From assembly GCF_002776525.5 (NCBI RefSeq), contig NC_045436.1, forward strand, positions 47,390,616 to 47,454,615: DNA of 64,000 bases, written 5' to 3'. Under the pieces are notes generated by a model. It saw only the letters and a program-made list of their open reading frames with translations, searched no databases and was not told the origin of the DNA. The number at the start of each line of letters is the position of its first letter. The first letter of the stretch is position 1. Both the position numbers and the translations under genes were made by a program. Positions 1 through 12,430 of the stretch are shown in pieces. This DNA comes from Piliocolobus tephrosceles. Taxonomy: Eukaryota > Chordata > Mammalia > Primates > Cercopithecidae.

Positions 1-748
1 ATTGTATGGACAGCAAGTCATCTCCTGCATGAATAAATACTTGCCACCAGTGGAGAGCCAGAGATGAAAGTCATTCACACAGTCATTTCCTTATTTACAC
101 AGCTGGAGTGTGTGTGAGCAGAGTGTGTACGCTATAGAGAATAATCTTTTTTTTTTTTTTTAAGTTGGCAAAGCATTCATCTTTTGTGGCCCATTGTTCA
201 ATATTAGATACATGAGTACCATGCCTTTCTTTTATGTGACGATAGCAAAACCTCCCTGCCATCAGACCATCAAGAATTTTGAGTTGAGAACATTTTATTT
301 GCTCTTTGTATAACCAGTGCAACAAATTTGCATGGTATTTAAAGTTCAGACCCAATTTATTCATTTTAAAAATAATACTGTGTTATACTGCATTTTATGA
401 TACATAGGATACATATGATACATACATATACTGCATTTTATGATACTTGCTTCAGACATGATAGGTGTTTAATAAGCAACACTGCTGGGTCAAACTGGGT
501 TGCAAAGTAGATTCCATTATACCTACATTGAGATAATGATAAAGATATGCAATTTACTACTAATGTTTGGAGACCTACGAGTCTCAAAACATCAGAACCT
601 ATACCACAAAATTTAAATAGGCAACATCACTGGCAATTTTTTGCATAACTAAAGTGCCTGGGTTTTAAGTTGTTCCAAGTATTTTCTTTATAAATAGCAA
701 CATTCCTGGAGAGTCCTTGGATGCTGTGTATCTGGTAGTTACAGGAGA

Positions 749-840
749 GTTCTGGAGTTCATTAATCAAACCACCCTTGATTTCTGCTTAATCAGTTCTG
801 GAGTTCATTAATCAAACCACCCTTGATTTCTGCTTAATCT
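749..840. repeat. 46-bp tandem duplication, two nearly identical units
   Basis: Unit 1 (749-794) and unit 2 (795-840) are both 46 bp and start GTTCTGGAGTTCATTAATC. They differ only at the last base, A in one and T in the other. Near-identity implies a recent event. The sequence is not a recognised interspersed repeat. Confidence 0.95.
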
Positions 841-898
841 ATTTCAACAAAGGTTTATATTCAGAGTGCATTGAAGAGTATTAGAATGGAAACAATAA

Positions 899-1166
899 GG
901 CCAGGTGTGGTGGCTTACACCTGTAATCTCAGCACCTTGAGAGGCCAAAATGGGGGGATAGCTTGAGTCCAGGAGTTTAAGACCAGCATGGGTAATAATG
1001 GCGAAACTCTGTCTTCACAAAAAAAAAAAAAAAAAAAAAAAAGAAAAAGGCATGCTCCTGTAGTCCCAGCTGCTTGGGAGGATGAGACAGGAAGATCTCT
1101 GAGCTCACACTATTAAGCTCCGGCCTTGGTGATGGATTGAGATCCTGTCTCAAAAAAAAAAAAAAA
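899..1166 (+). mobile_element. Alu SINE, old (AluJ-like)
   Basis: Starts GGCCAGGTGTGGTGGCTTAC and has the two-arm Alu layout. A middle A-rich linker has expanded to about 22 A (1020-1042), and the 3' A tail is at 1152-1166. High divergence, including the degraded second arm, suggests an AluJ-age copy. Confidence 0.9.
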
Positions 1167-1178
1167 TATATATATATA

Positions 1179-1211
<33 letters not shown>
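1166..1211. repeat. (TA)n(TG)n microsatellite after the Alu tail
   Basis: A TA run at about 1166-1180 is followed by an uninterrupted TG run to 1211. It directly follows the Alu A tail, a common birthplace of microsatellites. Confidence 0.95.
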
Positions 1212-1214
<3 letters not shown>

Positions 1215-3238
1215 AAAACAGTAAACTAAAAAGTAGAAGGATTTGTTTTGAGATCAACAGAGAAAATGAAGACTTTTATATTTTGTGACATAATTAAAAA
1301 TACAACTTTTCTAAAAAATTATTATTGATGTATATATAAAAGGCAAGCAAAATCCAAGGATTTTTAACCATGCTTTAGGAGATACAAAAGTTCTGTGTAA
1401 TCATGAAAGAAAAAAAGGTTAAAAAATAGCACTTATACTGAGTCTAGATAAACCAAATAACTAAATATTTATATATGTTGCTAAATAAGAAACAATTTGG
1501 CCATTTTAAGGACTGAAGTTTGTCTTACCATAAAATGATGCATGCATATTCCTAACCATGTTAGGTATATTGGGAATTCATGAGATCCCATATTTGGTAT
1601 ATGGACACCATAACGAATTTAGTACATACTTTTTCTCTTCCTATTCCAGAGATACTGTAATAGAAGGAGTAACCAAATTCTTATATCTTTGAAACACTGT
1701 CACTTCACAAATGAATAAAACTTTTTCTTTTATTGATCGGCTGTAAGTTCTTATATTTCAGGAAAAAGAAAGTAAAGATAATAAACTCTAAGTATATATT
1801 CTGTAAAGAACCAAATTGACAACATTTAAATATTGTGCTTATATTCAAAAGATAATCTTTAGGGGCATACCACTCTAGATTTTAAAATGCAGTATTTTCT
1901 CTCAACATGCTAGAAATAGTGTACTTTCTTCTGGCTTCCATTGGTGCTGTTGAAAAGTGAGCACTCTAATTCTTGGCAGGAGGTATGTAAGTGTACTAGA
2001 AGTTTTGAATCTGGTGGTTGAAGAATGGGATGTTCGAAATCAAAATTTCCATTATGGTTCTAGTTTTGATAATGATAAGGTCTCGAGTGTACCTTTGAGA
2101 ATGGATGATTGCAGAGGAATGGATGAATAGATCCTCATTTCAGTGTTCAAAAATATGTATTTTTATCCAAGTAGTGAATGAAATATGGTGTTCTTACAAA
2201 CTGTAAAATTTTGAAAAGAATTTTTCCCTGTACATTGAGGAGATCTAGTCCACATACCATGTTCAATATTATTTGAAACCCTCTGCTTCAATATCAAATA
2301 ATGTTTTTAATTAGCTTTATTTAAACTGAAGCCAACTAATCACAGATTCTTAACTGGTGACTGACTTGATATTTTATTGCCTGCTAAGCTTTGGTGTGTA
2401 AGTAAGTGTGACATAGGCATTCATTGCTGAAGAGCAATGGAAATGAAATTCTCCTCCGATGACTTGAAAGTGTGGTGTGAGTACTAGCTTCACTAATAAG
2501 TATCAAATGTTATCATAATATCTAATCCTATATGCTTTTTCTGAATCTTTAAAAAAAATTCTTGGTTACGTGACTTTGTTACTTTCCCCTACATACTAAT
2601 ACGGTTTCTTCACAGTCTCTCTGCCTTGCTTCTGATAATATGTGGTTTCAGGAAAGTGTGTTATTGACTCATTGGTACTAAAGTATGCTTGGTATTTGAA
2701 TTTTAACAGATTTTAAGACAAAAGAGTGAACCTTTCTGACATGTAAGAAATAACATTTAGTAAGACCTTTTGTAACTCCTAAAATAACATACCAGTTTGT
2801 GACCTACTATGTAAATAGGTAAAGTTAACTAAAAGTGATCAGAAAGAATTCAGAAATATATTTGTTCAAAGTGTATGTTAGGTGTACATATTTATGCTTT
2901 AATGTATATTTGTAGACACATACACTTTATAAAACTAGAAGATGAGAAGAATCAGTAGGTAATAAATTAGAAAGCCACAGTAGCCACGTTTATGATTTGG
3001 AGTTTGATGTATAATTTTTCTTTTAATTTAACAAAGATTATATGTCTCAGAAGCTACTGAAAAAAATGTCAAAATAAAATTCTTAGAAATTCAGATACAC
3101 TAATGGATTTTGATAAAAAAGAAATTTTGGATCAAATGAATAATAAAAGTGCTACCTTGACTGATGGTTTTGTTAACTGGGCTTTGCCTGACTTGCATTT
3201 GTTTAGAATTTAACTATTATTTTTTCTTTTTTTTCCAG

Positions 3239-3386
3239 TGTTAAAGAACCCAGTATGTAAATTATATAGATTTCCCACATCTGACAATAAGTGGATGCGA
3301 ATTCGAGAGCAAATGTCAGAGAGCATTCTTTCCTTTCATATTCCTAAGGAATTGATTTCCCTTCACATTAAAGAAGATTTGTGCCG
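3239..3386 (+). CDS. INPP4B: INPP4B internal exon (exon A of this window), partial
   Basis: This 148-nt exon lies between TTTTTCCAG and CG|GTAAGA, both strong splice sites. The first two bases finish a codon from an upstream exon outside the window. Then 48 codons run open, starting LKNPVCKLYRFP and ending HIKEDLC, with the split arginine codon completed at 32086. The residues match what I know of the INPP4B central region. INPP4B dephosphorylates the D-4 position of PI(3,4)P2 to give PI(3)P and dampens PI3K-AKT signalling at endosomal and plasma membranes. This segment lies between the N-terminal C2 lipid-binding domain and the C-terminal CX5R phosphatase domain, so it carries no catalytic residue. 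INPP4A is the only serious alternative. I prefer INPP4B on remembered sequence, without an alignment. Confidence 0.93.
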
Positions 3387-3439
3387 GTAAGAGAAAATAA
3401 CTGTTGTCTCTCATATTAATTATTTTATATCATTTAAAA

Positions 3440-3565
3440 ATTTTAATTGACAATTTATATATAGTCTGTGCAACATTTTGAAACATGTATGCATTGTGAA
3501 ATAGCTAAATCGAGCCCAGTTAACATTTTCATTACCTCACATACTTATCAATTATTATTTTTTCT
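3440..3565 (-). mobile_element. LINE-1 3' UTR fragment
   Basis: The stretch resembles the reverse complement of the 3' untranslated region of older L1 elements. It includes a GAAACATGTATGCATTGTG motif and the ATTACCTCACATACTTATCA motif typical of L1M and L1PB 3' ends. Confidence 0.65.
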
Positions 3566-3609
3566 CTAGAATATTTTTTCTAAAGGCATAATGATGATGT
3601 AAAAATCTA

Positions 3610-3905
3610 GACCTGAACTGTCTACTATGGTGGCCACTAGTCCTATGTAACTATCGATTACTTGAGATATGACTAATCCAAAATGAAATGTTCTATCAGT
3701 GTAAGATACACACCAGGTCTTTAATTCTTAGCACACACTTGCAGATGATTTAATAACAAAATGTTAACTTGGATATATTGGGGTTTTATAAAATATATTA
3801 CTAAAGTTAACCTCACCTGCTTTTTTATTTAAACTTTTAAAATATGGCTACTAGAAAATTTAACATTACATATGTTACTTTCATTTGTGGTTTGAGCTAT
3901 ATTTC
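3610..3905. mobile_element. hAT-Charlie type nonautonomous DNA transposon (family uncertain)
   Basis: Contains the motif ATGGTGGCCACTAG near its left end and ATATGGCTACTAGAAAATTT near the right, both typical of the MER-type hAT elements whose ends read 'ctgtccaatagaa'. A 28-bp part (3834-3861) recurs exactly at 8562-8589 inside the Tigger1 copy. Family name is not certain. Confidence 0.6.
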
Positions 3906-5264
3906 TTGGATACCTTGGTATCTAGCCAATAATTTGAGCTTTGATCTTGTAATAATTCTTGTGTCTTTTCCTCAACTGCGTATGGTTGCTGTTTCTGGAA
4001 GTAATTCCTATTTGACTCACCTTTGGACTTCTCGTTTGTAGTAAGGCTTTCAGAAATTTATTAGTCTAAAAACAACTGGAGATGACTGAATAAAACATGC
4101 TATGCTAATAGACAGTATTGTACAACAAAATTAAATCAGTTGCTATAATAAGGTAGAGGGATTTGAGAGCTTATTGGTTGTTAAGAGTATCTCTGGACCA
4201 TGACTAATCAATTTGTTTCTCTGCCTTTTAAACAAACCTGTAATAACATTAAAAATGCTGAATGACACATTATGTAAAATCCTGTTAAGGTTCTAAATCT
4301 CATTAAATTAGCAACTTTTAAAACGTTAACACTTTATAATTGCTGAAATCTACAGCAGAGTGTGAAATTCCGGGCATTTGGGTTCCTGCCTTATGCTCAC
4401 ATTAGTGCACATATTTATTTAATAGTACTGTACTCTTTTGGTAGACTCTGAAGTCCCCAGGGATTCCATGTTAACCTAAGCCAGTGAGGACACCATAGAC
4501 AGGGCAGGTCAAATTGGCAACTATTAACAAAATTGGTTAGGGTAGGCATCACTGCACAAATACGAAAACAGAACCCCAATTTCAGGGAAATTAGACAGGA
4601 AACTGGATTATTAAAATATGATCTGCATGTAGGGAAATAAACACTAAAAATGAGACAGAAAGGTGAATATTTGAGAGTAGCAGAGTGAGAATCATAAAGC
4701 CAGAGAAATCAGACAATACGTATTGACTCAGGCAAAGAGAAGCTATGGCATGCTCAGGAATCTAAGCACACTACATAAGAGCCAACTGCAAGAAGAAGCA
4801 GCCAAGTTATTCTGAAATGGGTTTTCAACATTATCCCTACCTAATAGACATAGTGACAGTAGGCAATAGACAAAACACATTACCTGGAAGGATAAAGCAA
4901 GCTTATATATTACAGTAGAAGCACAAGGAGTTTGGATTTTATAAGTCATTATCCTCAACATGATTGCGTTCTAGACCACTGGACACCAAGAATCACTCCT
5001 GCTAGAGCCATATAATAATCACCTTTTTAATCCTGAAGGGTTGAAGACAGTAGCTAGTCCTCACAGGAGTTATGCAGAATAAGGAAAGACTCTTAGTAGA
5101 CAAGCATGAGATTACAGGCAGGACCGGAGAAACACAGAAGAAGAGTTGCCACATGAAGCAGACTTAAGAACTTAGAACTAGAGCTTACCCTTTAAATGGC
5201 TCTAGAATAGCTACATCTAACGTAGCCAAAACTAAATTTCTAATTACAGTTAACAATAATTTAT

Positions 5265-5445
5265 TCTATAATTCCAAATACTTAGAAGAATTGTAATGTT
5301 CACCACACAAAGAAAAGATAAATTTTTGAGGTGATGAATATCCCAGTTACTCTGACCTACACATCATATACAAGTATCAAATATCACATGTACCCCCAAA
5401 GTATATACAACTATGATATAGCAATAAAACATAAGATAAATGGAA
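5265..5445 (+). mobile_element. LINE-1 3' end (L1MA/L1PB-like)
   Basis: Ends with the typical L1 3' UTR series: ATCACATGTACCCCCAAAG followed by TATATACAACTATGATA and an A-rich end. The upstream piece 'ttgaggtgatgaatatccc' is also an L1MA-type motif. Confidence 0.7.
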
Positions 5446-5490
5446 TAAAATGTCTTTGAAGACATAGACAATATAAAATAATGACATGTC

Positions 5491-5802
5491 GGCCGGGCGC
5501 TGTGGCTCATGCCTGTAATCCCAGCATTTTGGGAGGCCAAGGAAGGCAGATCACTAGGTTAAGAGATCAAGACCATCCTGGATAACATGGTGAAACCTCA
5601 TCTCTACTAAAAATACAGAAACAAAATTACCAGGCGTGGTGGTGGGCACCTGTAGTCCCAGCTACTCAGGAGGCTGAGATGGGAGAATGGCGTGAACCCA
5701 GGAGGCGAAGCTTGCAGTAAGCTGAGATCACACCACTGCACTCCAGCCTGGGCAACAGGGTGAGACTCCATCTCAAATAAATAAATAAATAAATAAATAA
5801 AT
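5491..5802 (+). mobile_element. AluY SINE
   Basis: Full-length Alu from GGCCGGGCGC to a tail of repeated AAAT units (5775-5802). GACATGTC occurs just before it (5483-5490) and just after it (5806-5813), which suits a short target-site duplication. Low divergence and AluY-type bases. Confidence 0.93.
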
Positions 5803-7979
5803 GAAGACATGTCATAAAACACTGAAATTCATTAACATGTATTCATTAACATAGCATTTATTATTATACTATATATAGTATTTAACATAATAACTAATTT
5901 TAGCCTAATATTTTTGAGTTGAAAATCTTAGTTGATGGATCACGAACACCACTTCATTAAAACATTCAACAAGCTAGGAAAAGAAAGAGTAATCCTACTT
6001 GAATTTGAAAATCGTCTTGTGCCCCATCTTTTGTCTTCAGTTTAGAAACCTCTTAAAGGATGAACAGCTGTCTTTCTAATGCTTGTCTGCTACTTTTGAG
6101 TCCTCCACAGTGCTATCTTCAAAGTCCACCTCTATTCTGACTAATATCCTTCTGTGTGCATTCATTGATAGCAAATCAAGGGAGAAAGAACGAGTAGGGA
6201 ATTAGGAGAAAGAAACTAATAAGCTATTGAATTTTGGTAGTCATAGCCACTGTCATTACTGTTGTTGTTATTTTAACACATCAGAGTATTATCCACCTAC
6301 CCTATTCTCTTTATGACTTTCTCTGTATCTCTTTTGTTATTTCCATATGCTTCACAGCAAAACATTTGCTAACACATAGAAGGGGCTGGTGGGCAGTTTT
6401 GGGAAAGATGAATAAACACCGCCTCCCAATATGAAGCTCCATTGCCAGAGATAAACTTAGAAACTGGAATTGTTCAGAGAAGAAAATTACATTTTAATTC
6501 TACAAAAGCAAAAGATATAAAAACCTGATAGATTCCAAAAACTCACCAGGGTCTGTGATGGCCAGGCTGTATACTTTTGGCTTTCTCCAATACCTTTTCT
6601 GTATAAATCTCCTATCATTAGAATTTATTTAAAAATTCAACAATGAATGTTTAAAATTTTATATTGAAAAGGAGATTTTCAAAATTCATCCTGGAGACTC
6701 AAAGGGGAAATAGGAAAAGCTTGTAGGAAAATTGGCCAGCTGTCTCAGTGGAGTGTAAGAAGATATAGTTATTGTAAAACAGAATAAGAAATCTATACAA
6801 AGAGAACCATCTAAAGAAAAAAGGTCATGAAGAAAAGTGTAATGTACTAAATAATGAAATTTTAAAATGCAGTGGCCACATTAAATCCACAGAGCCAGCA
6901 GAAGAGATTTAACACTGAGAAATCATGTCTGTAATGTGGAAGACAAACACAATAAGCTCTTCCTAAATGCTAAAGAAAGTTGAAAAAAAAGGTTCAAATG
7001 GATGAGAGAAAAGATGTTAGATGTGCAAGACAAAGAGCTGGACATTACTAAATAATTTTAAGTGTTCTTGGAGAAGAACACTTAGTGCAAAAACTTGATA
7101 AAAAGATTACTGAGTCTACAGTTTTGTTTTGACTTTTACATGCTAAAATCAGGCTAGCATTATACTTCCTTGCAGAACCCGATGGAACAGTATCTACTGA
7201 TTTCTGAGAGAATAAGGCTGTGGCTTTACATTATTATATAGGGTTAGGTTATAAATTTTTTATGGATGAAGTCAGATGTACTGACATATACAAGAACTCA
7301 GAAACCATTGTACACAAAACATTCTTGAAAATCCTACTTGAAGATATATCCTATCCAACTGAGAAAATAGTTTAAGAATTATATTTGTAATATAATACAA
7401 AAATTAAATTATATGATGATATAAAATTAATGTACCATAATGTAAAAATTAGGCATGTTAAGAATGGGAAATTGTCCTATAAAAGAATTTGAGGCATTCT
7501 TGGTGTAATCTCCAGGGAAAGCTTTACTCTGAGGTTTTTTCTCAGCTGCTCTTCCACTACCTTTACTCAGATCCCAGAAAGTGTTTTGTTTATACCAACT
7601 TCCCTCCCAGTCCCACAATTCAGATAGACTCTTGCCTTGTTTAATGAAAATGACAGGTGCCTTAGTACCATTATGTTTCAATAGTTGCAAAGAGTGCAGA
7701 CCATTCATTTACATGCTTGGAAATCCAAACTAAGAACCACTAAGCAAAAATTGTGCTTGTTTTTTTTTTTTATCCATAAAGACAAAAGTATTGCCTGAGA
7801 AGCTTTATATTATAGTCATTTGCATTGCTAAGGAAACTAAATAACTATTATCTGAAATTTTAACATAAATATTAACTAAATTGTAACATTTTTTGGTGAA
7901 GAGTAGTAAACCAGTGAGTAGCAGATACAAACTGTGTCTAAGTCCCTTTGATATATTGTTCTGTATAGGACCTGTGGGA

Positions 7980-7981
<2 letters not shown>

Positions 7982-8024
<43 letters not shown>
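7982..8024. repeat. (AC)n microsatellite, about 21 units
   Basis: An uninterrupted AC run that abuts the left terminal inverted repeat of the Tigger1 copy starting near 8022. It also generates the low-complexity ORFs seen here on both strands. Confidence 0.97.
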
Positions 8025-8027
<3 letters not shown>

Positions 8028-9050
8028 GCATACCTAAGAAATATTGTGCATTCAGTTCCAGACTACGTTCATCAGTGATAGCCACCGCCATCAATGATCT
8101 TAGCTAGATCTTCTGGGTAAGTTGCTGCAGATCCTCCATCAGCAATTGCTGCTTCAACTTGTACTTTTGTGTTATGAAGAGGGCTTCTTTCCTTAAACTG
8201 TAAGCTTCAAATTTTCTTCTTTGGCTTACTCACCTCTCTCAGCCTTTATAGAATTGAAATAACTCTCTTGGGACTTTGCTCTGGGTTAGAATTTGGCTTA
8301 AGGGAATGTTGTGGCTGATTTGATCTATCCAGAAAACTGTAACTTTCTCCACATCAGCAATAAGGCTGTTTTGCTTTCTTATTATTCATGTATTTACTGG
8401 AGTAGCAATTTTAATTTCCTTCAAAAACTTTTTATTTGCATTCGCAATTTGGCTGTTTGGCACAAGAGACCTAACTTTCAGCCTTTCTTTACTTTTGACA
8501 TGTCTTCCTCACTTAGCTTAATCATTTCCAGCTTTTGATCTAAAGTGTGAGACATGTAACTCTTTTAAAATATGGCTACTAGAAAATTTCTAGTAGCTAG
8601 AAATTTTCATGAACACTGAGAGGCCATTGTAGGGTTATAGATTAGCCTAACTTTTGTATTTTTGTGTTTCATGAAATAGTGAGGCCCAAGGAGAAGAGGG
8701 AGGGAGATGGTGGAATGTCTGACCAGTTAGAACAGTCTGAACACACAACATTTGTTGACTAAGTTCACCGTCTTTTGGGTGTGGTTCATGGCACCCCAAA
8801 ACAATTACAATAGTAATATCAAAGACCACTGACCACAGATCATCATGACTGATATAATACTGTAACATTGAAAACACTGCAACAATTCTAAAATGTGACA
8901 CAGAGACAGGAAGTAAGCACATGCTGTTGGAAAAATGGACCTGGTAGACCCTCACGAAGGATTGTCACCAATCTTCAATTTGTAAAATCAAACAAAAAAA
9001 CACAGTATCTGTGAAGAGCAATAAAGCTAAGCACAGTAAAACACAGTAAA
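8022..9050 (-). mobile_element. Tigger1 DNA transposon fossil, internally deleted
   Basis: The left end CAGAGGCATACCTAAGAAAT matches the Tigger1 (pogo/TcMar) terminal repeat. The right end keeps GCAATAAAG but lacks the last bases of the terminal repeat. Most of the middle is missing: the left terminal region jumps at about 8085 to the part covering the N-terminal third of the transposase. That frame ran on the minus strand, with a fossil ATG at 8627-8625 (GAGGCCAT on +). Many indels break it. A 40-50 bp foreign segment with palindromes sits at about 8562-8610, just inside the former coding start. It is inactive. Confidence 0.88.
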
Positions 9051-9135
9051 TATATATATGTAAAATATATTATTTTTAACAAAAAATTAATAAATACAAT
9101 ATGAACTCGTTCGTGCCGTACATGAGGGGTAAGCA

Positions 9136-9306
9136 AAAACTTTTACTTAAAAGGGCAAGATAGTAAATATTTTTGTCTTTGCAAGGCATGTGATCTCTGT
9201 CCTTACTACTTAACTCTACCATTGTAATAAACAAGCACTCATAGACAGTATTTGCATGATTAATTGTAGCTGTTTCAATAAAACTTTATTGACAAAAGCA
9301 GGCCTG
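9136..9306 (+). mobile_element. hAT-Charlie type MER element, ends degraded
   Basis: Has the series AAGATAGTAAATATTTTTG, GATCTCTGTCCTTACTACT and CAATAAAACTTTATTGACAA. This is characteristic of the MER-type hAT element with 'ggtcggcaaac' ends. Both terminal repeats are lost or unrecognisable. Confidence 0.65.
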
Positions 9307-10439
9307 TCTCTTTAATTACCAAGATGATGAATTTTTAACCATAGTCAATCCTTGACTTCTATGAAGTCAAGATTTTAAAAATCCTATGCATTTTTATAAT
9401 AAATTGACCCTTTACCTCTTTTTTTATCCCAATTTGAAACATTTATATATAAGCTGATGAACAGAGTAAACAATTGTGAGTTGGTGTGTTGCCATCTCTC
9501 TATAGAAGTGTTTAGACAATTATTTGAATATTTGCTTACATAACAGTCTCTACTTTTCCAAGGGAGTGGAAAATGGAGAATTTAAAAGCCTCCTATGATT
9601 GATATCAGTTTTTTACAACTCACAGATAAAGACTTTTTAATTTTTTACTGTGGATTTGTGAAGGCAAACAGCAAAGGAATAGTATTAAGAAAATATTATA
9701 TAGAAATGTCTCTATATATAGTCAAACTATATATTAAAAACAAGGTATTATTAGTGGTTTCATAATTTTTTTAAAATCAGCGAGAATGAAATCCCACTCA
9801 TAACATTAAAGTATATTGTTAACTTTCATACATCTAAAGTTGGTGTATACCTGAAAGTGTAAGTCTGTGTGAGTCTTGTTTGCAGAAATCATGTATGTCC
9901 ACAGTTCGCTTATTTGTCTAAAGCATACACATATGTATAATAGAGGAGAATGGAAAAGGTTATTCTTTGCAGCCAATCCTGACATTGAATGGAAATGTTG
10001 TTGGCAGAGGCATAACGGCGCAGCAGCTACTTTTCCATCACTTGCACACAGGATCTGTCTTGCCTGCTGCTGCCATCTAAAAACACACTTGCTATTAGTC
10101 TGAGTCTCACAGTTAGTGTGACATTTGGACTCAACATGAACTGTTTTTATTAAATTTGAGATGGTACATACACAAAGTCTCAGGGTTGTGATAGACTTTC
10201 AATCCTTTGGGAGCTCCCTTCGATTGGCCTAAGCATTAACACCTTCTGAGTTCAAGTTTGATACATAGCAGTTTTTGAATTGGCAGTGAAGTGTTCTCAT
10301 AACACTATACTTTTTTAATATTATGGTTTAGTTCCAAAAAATTCACAAGGAGGAAATGTTAGATATCACTCGAGTTGTTTACTGCTGTGAAGAAAGGCTC
10401 GTATGGGGGCTTAGTAATTTTCTCATTCTTTGCTCCTGC

Positions 10440-11075
10440 AGCCACAGTTACAGATACATAAAATATATATTGAGTTTTTGCCATGAAAATAATACATGCT
10501 CACTATGCGAAACAGTAAAATTATAGAAAATTTATGAAAGAGAAAAGATAAAATAATTTCAAATCCACACCAAGAAAGGCAATTTTCTTTTTCTTTTTCT
10601 TTTTTTGTTTGAGGTGGAGTTTCACTCTTGTTGCCCAGGCTGGGGTGCAATGGCGTGATCTTGGCTCACTGCAACCTCGTCTCCTGGGTTCAAGTGGTTC
10701 TCCTACCTCAGCCTCCCAAGTAGCCGGAATTACAGGCATGCACCACCATGTGCGGCTAATTTTGTATTTTTAGTAGAGATGGAGTTTCTCCATGTTGGTC
10801 GGGCTGTTCTCAAACTCCCTACCTCAGGTGATCTGCCTGCCTCGGCCTCCCAAAGTGCTGGGATTACAGGTGTGAGCCACCGCACCCAGCCTTGTTTTTA
10901 TTTTCTATGTCTACTGTCATCTTCATAAGCCTCACTGCAGTAGGAGAGGTTTGTTTCCTGTGACCATCGCTCTGTTATCATCCTTAATTTTTCCTGCACA
11001 TCTGAGTTATGTTATGCATACATCTGTGATTATTTATATAATGTTAAATAAAACTGGTGGCTACTAATCAGTTAA
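10440..11075 (+). mobile_element. Ancient LINE-like fragment split by an Alu
   Basis: The stretch before the Alu (ATAATACATGCTCACTATG and the A-rich part) and the one after it (CTGAGTTATGTTATGCATAC) resemble an old L1 3'-region family common in mammalian introns. The same family is seen near 56190-56400. Divergence is high and the assignment is tentative. Confidence 0.4.
10586..10891 (-). mobile_element. AluS SINE, antisense
   Basis: Starts with a T-rich tail (TTTTTGTTTGAGGTGGAG) and ends CCACCGCACCCAGCC. Both arms are complete. It is antisense to the gene, so its T tail plus downstream AG can act as cryptic splice acceptor. Confidence 0.93.
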
Positions 11076-11899
11076 AACTATTCTAATTTAATACATAAAA
11101 AGACTAGAAGGAAGTATACTAACATATGAACAATGGTTATTTCTTGGTGATGGATTTAGAGTAGTAACTTGTTTCACAGAAAAATAAAAAATGAATACAC
11201 AAACCCTTACAAGTTGCCTAGGCTGTTTAGACTTGCGAGTTAGTGGTACCTTGATTTCTTCTAGTTTAAATAGCTTACTTCCCATCTAAATATCAAAGTC
11301 TATTCAAAATTTAGCTTCCCCTCAGGCTTGGTTTAAAAAAGTTTGGATGACTCTATCTTTTCAGAAAAATCAGCAGTCCTTTAGAATTTTAATTTCCTTC
11401 TTCCCTATCCCCTAAAAATATATAGGTAAACGAGATTGGCTTACTGTGTCTTCATAGCATCAGGAACAAAGGGATTCTTGATTCCTTGCAGTATCCTTTG
11501 GATGCCTAGGGATTTCTATTATGGGATGACTGATAATCATGGAGATGCCATTAGCTTCATCTGGCTTTTGAGTGATATTCTGGCATCTCTATTGGTACTT
11601 CCTTGCATCCGATCTTTGAAGTGCCTACACTTGGGGGTTGCTTGGTCCTGATCATATGCTTCTACCAAAACATTGACATTTTCAGGACTTCTGTAAGTCC
11701 TCAATGGGATGTATATAATCTTTTAGATTTCTTATACACCATTCAATGGCCATGTGGGAAGCAGGATGGTATTCATCTACCTACCACCTTCCACGATCAG
11801 TACCACAGCATGGCTTATCTATCATGTTGAATAAGGCACTGTTGTCAAAGCCTTATATAGTTCATGTATTAACAGTGCTGCATATTCTATATAGGAATC

Positions 11900-12430
11900 T
11901 AAATGCTTTATTGAAAATGACACTATGCTTCATTTTGTAACCTTATTTTTCACCATGTATCACGTATATTTTAACATCCTTCACAAATGGTTCCCTACAG
12001 TATGATTTGTAATGGTTATATAATGTCCTGTCATAGAACTGCTCCATAAGGGAAATATAAATTGTTGCTTAAATTTATATTATACATCAATATATATTAT
12101 ACATATTATATAAATAATTTAAATGTAGAAAACTGTATAAATACATATTCGTACACATGTTCAGTATCCTTTAGGTTTAAATACAATAAGTTAAATTACT
12201 GAGACAAAGTGTGTATGTATTTTAGGGCCTTGGTTTTACATTTCAGTTTGCCTCCAAAAAGTCTATCAATTTTACCTCCATTAATTACATAGGCAGAACT
12301 TAAACTCTTATTACTTTTTAAACTGATAGGTTTTGATTGCCTGTGTGGTTGAACATTTATCTATATATTTATCACAAATATCCACACAAGTACACATAAA
12401 TGCTTATGTGGAAACTGGGATATTCGTATT
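11900..12430 (-). mobile_element. Ancient L1M ORF2 3' fragment
   Basis: Contains weak but recognisable antisense ORF2/3' UTR landmarks, such as TTTTAACATCCTTCACAAAT near 11970, TGAGACAAAGTGTGTATG and CCTCCAAAAAGTCTATCAA near 12250. Strongly diverged and interrupted by AT-rich sequence. Confidence 0.45.

Larger units (their letters stand above)
1..3238 (+). other. INPP4B: INPP4B intron, upstream part (partial)
   Basis: Intronic sequence ending in a strong acceptor: a long pyrimidine run followed by TTTTCCAG at 3231-3238. It holds the 46-bp tandem duplication, an AluJ and a TA/TG microsatellite described separately. From about 1212 to 3238 I see only AT-rich unique or heavily decayed sequence, with no exon or recognisable repeat. 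The small reverse-strand ORF at 95-364 has no recognisable domain and looks like chance. Confidence 0.85.

Noticed and set aside
8647..8955. 102-residue reverse ORF
   Set aside because: It falls in the non-coding end of the Tigger1 copy, upstream of the fossil transposase start, and matches no transposase frame.
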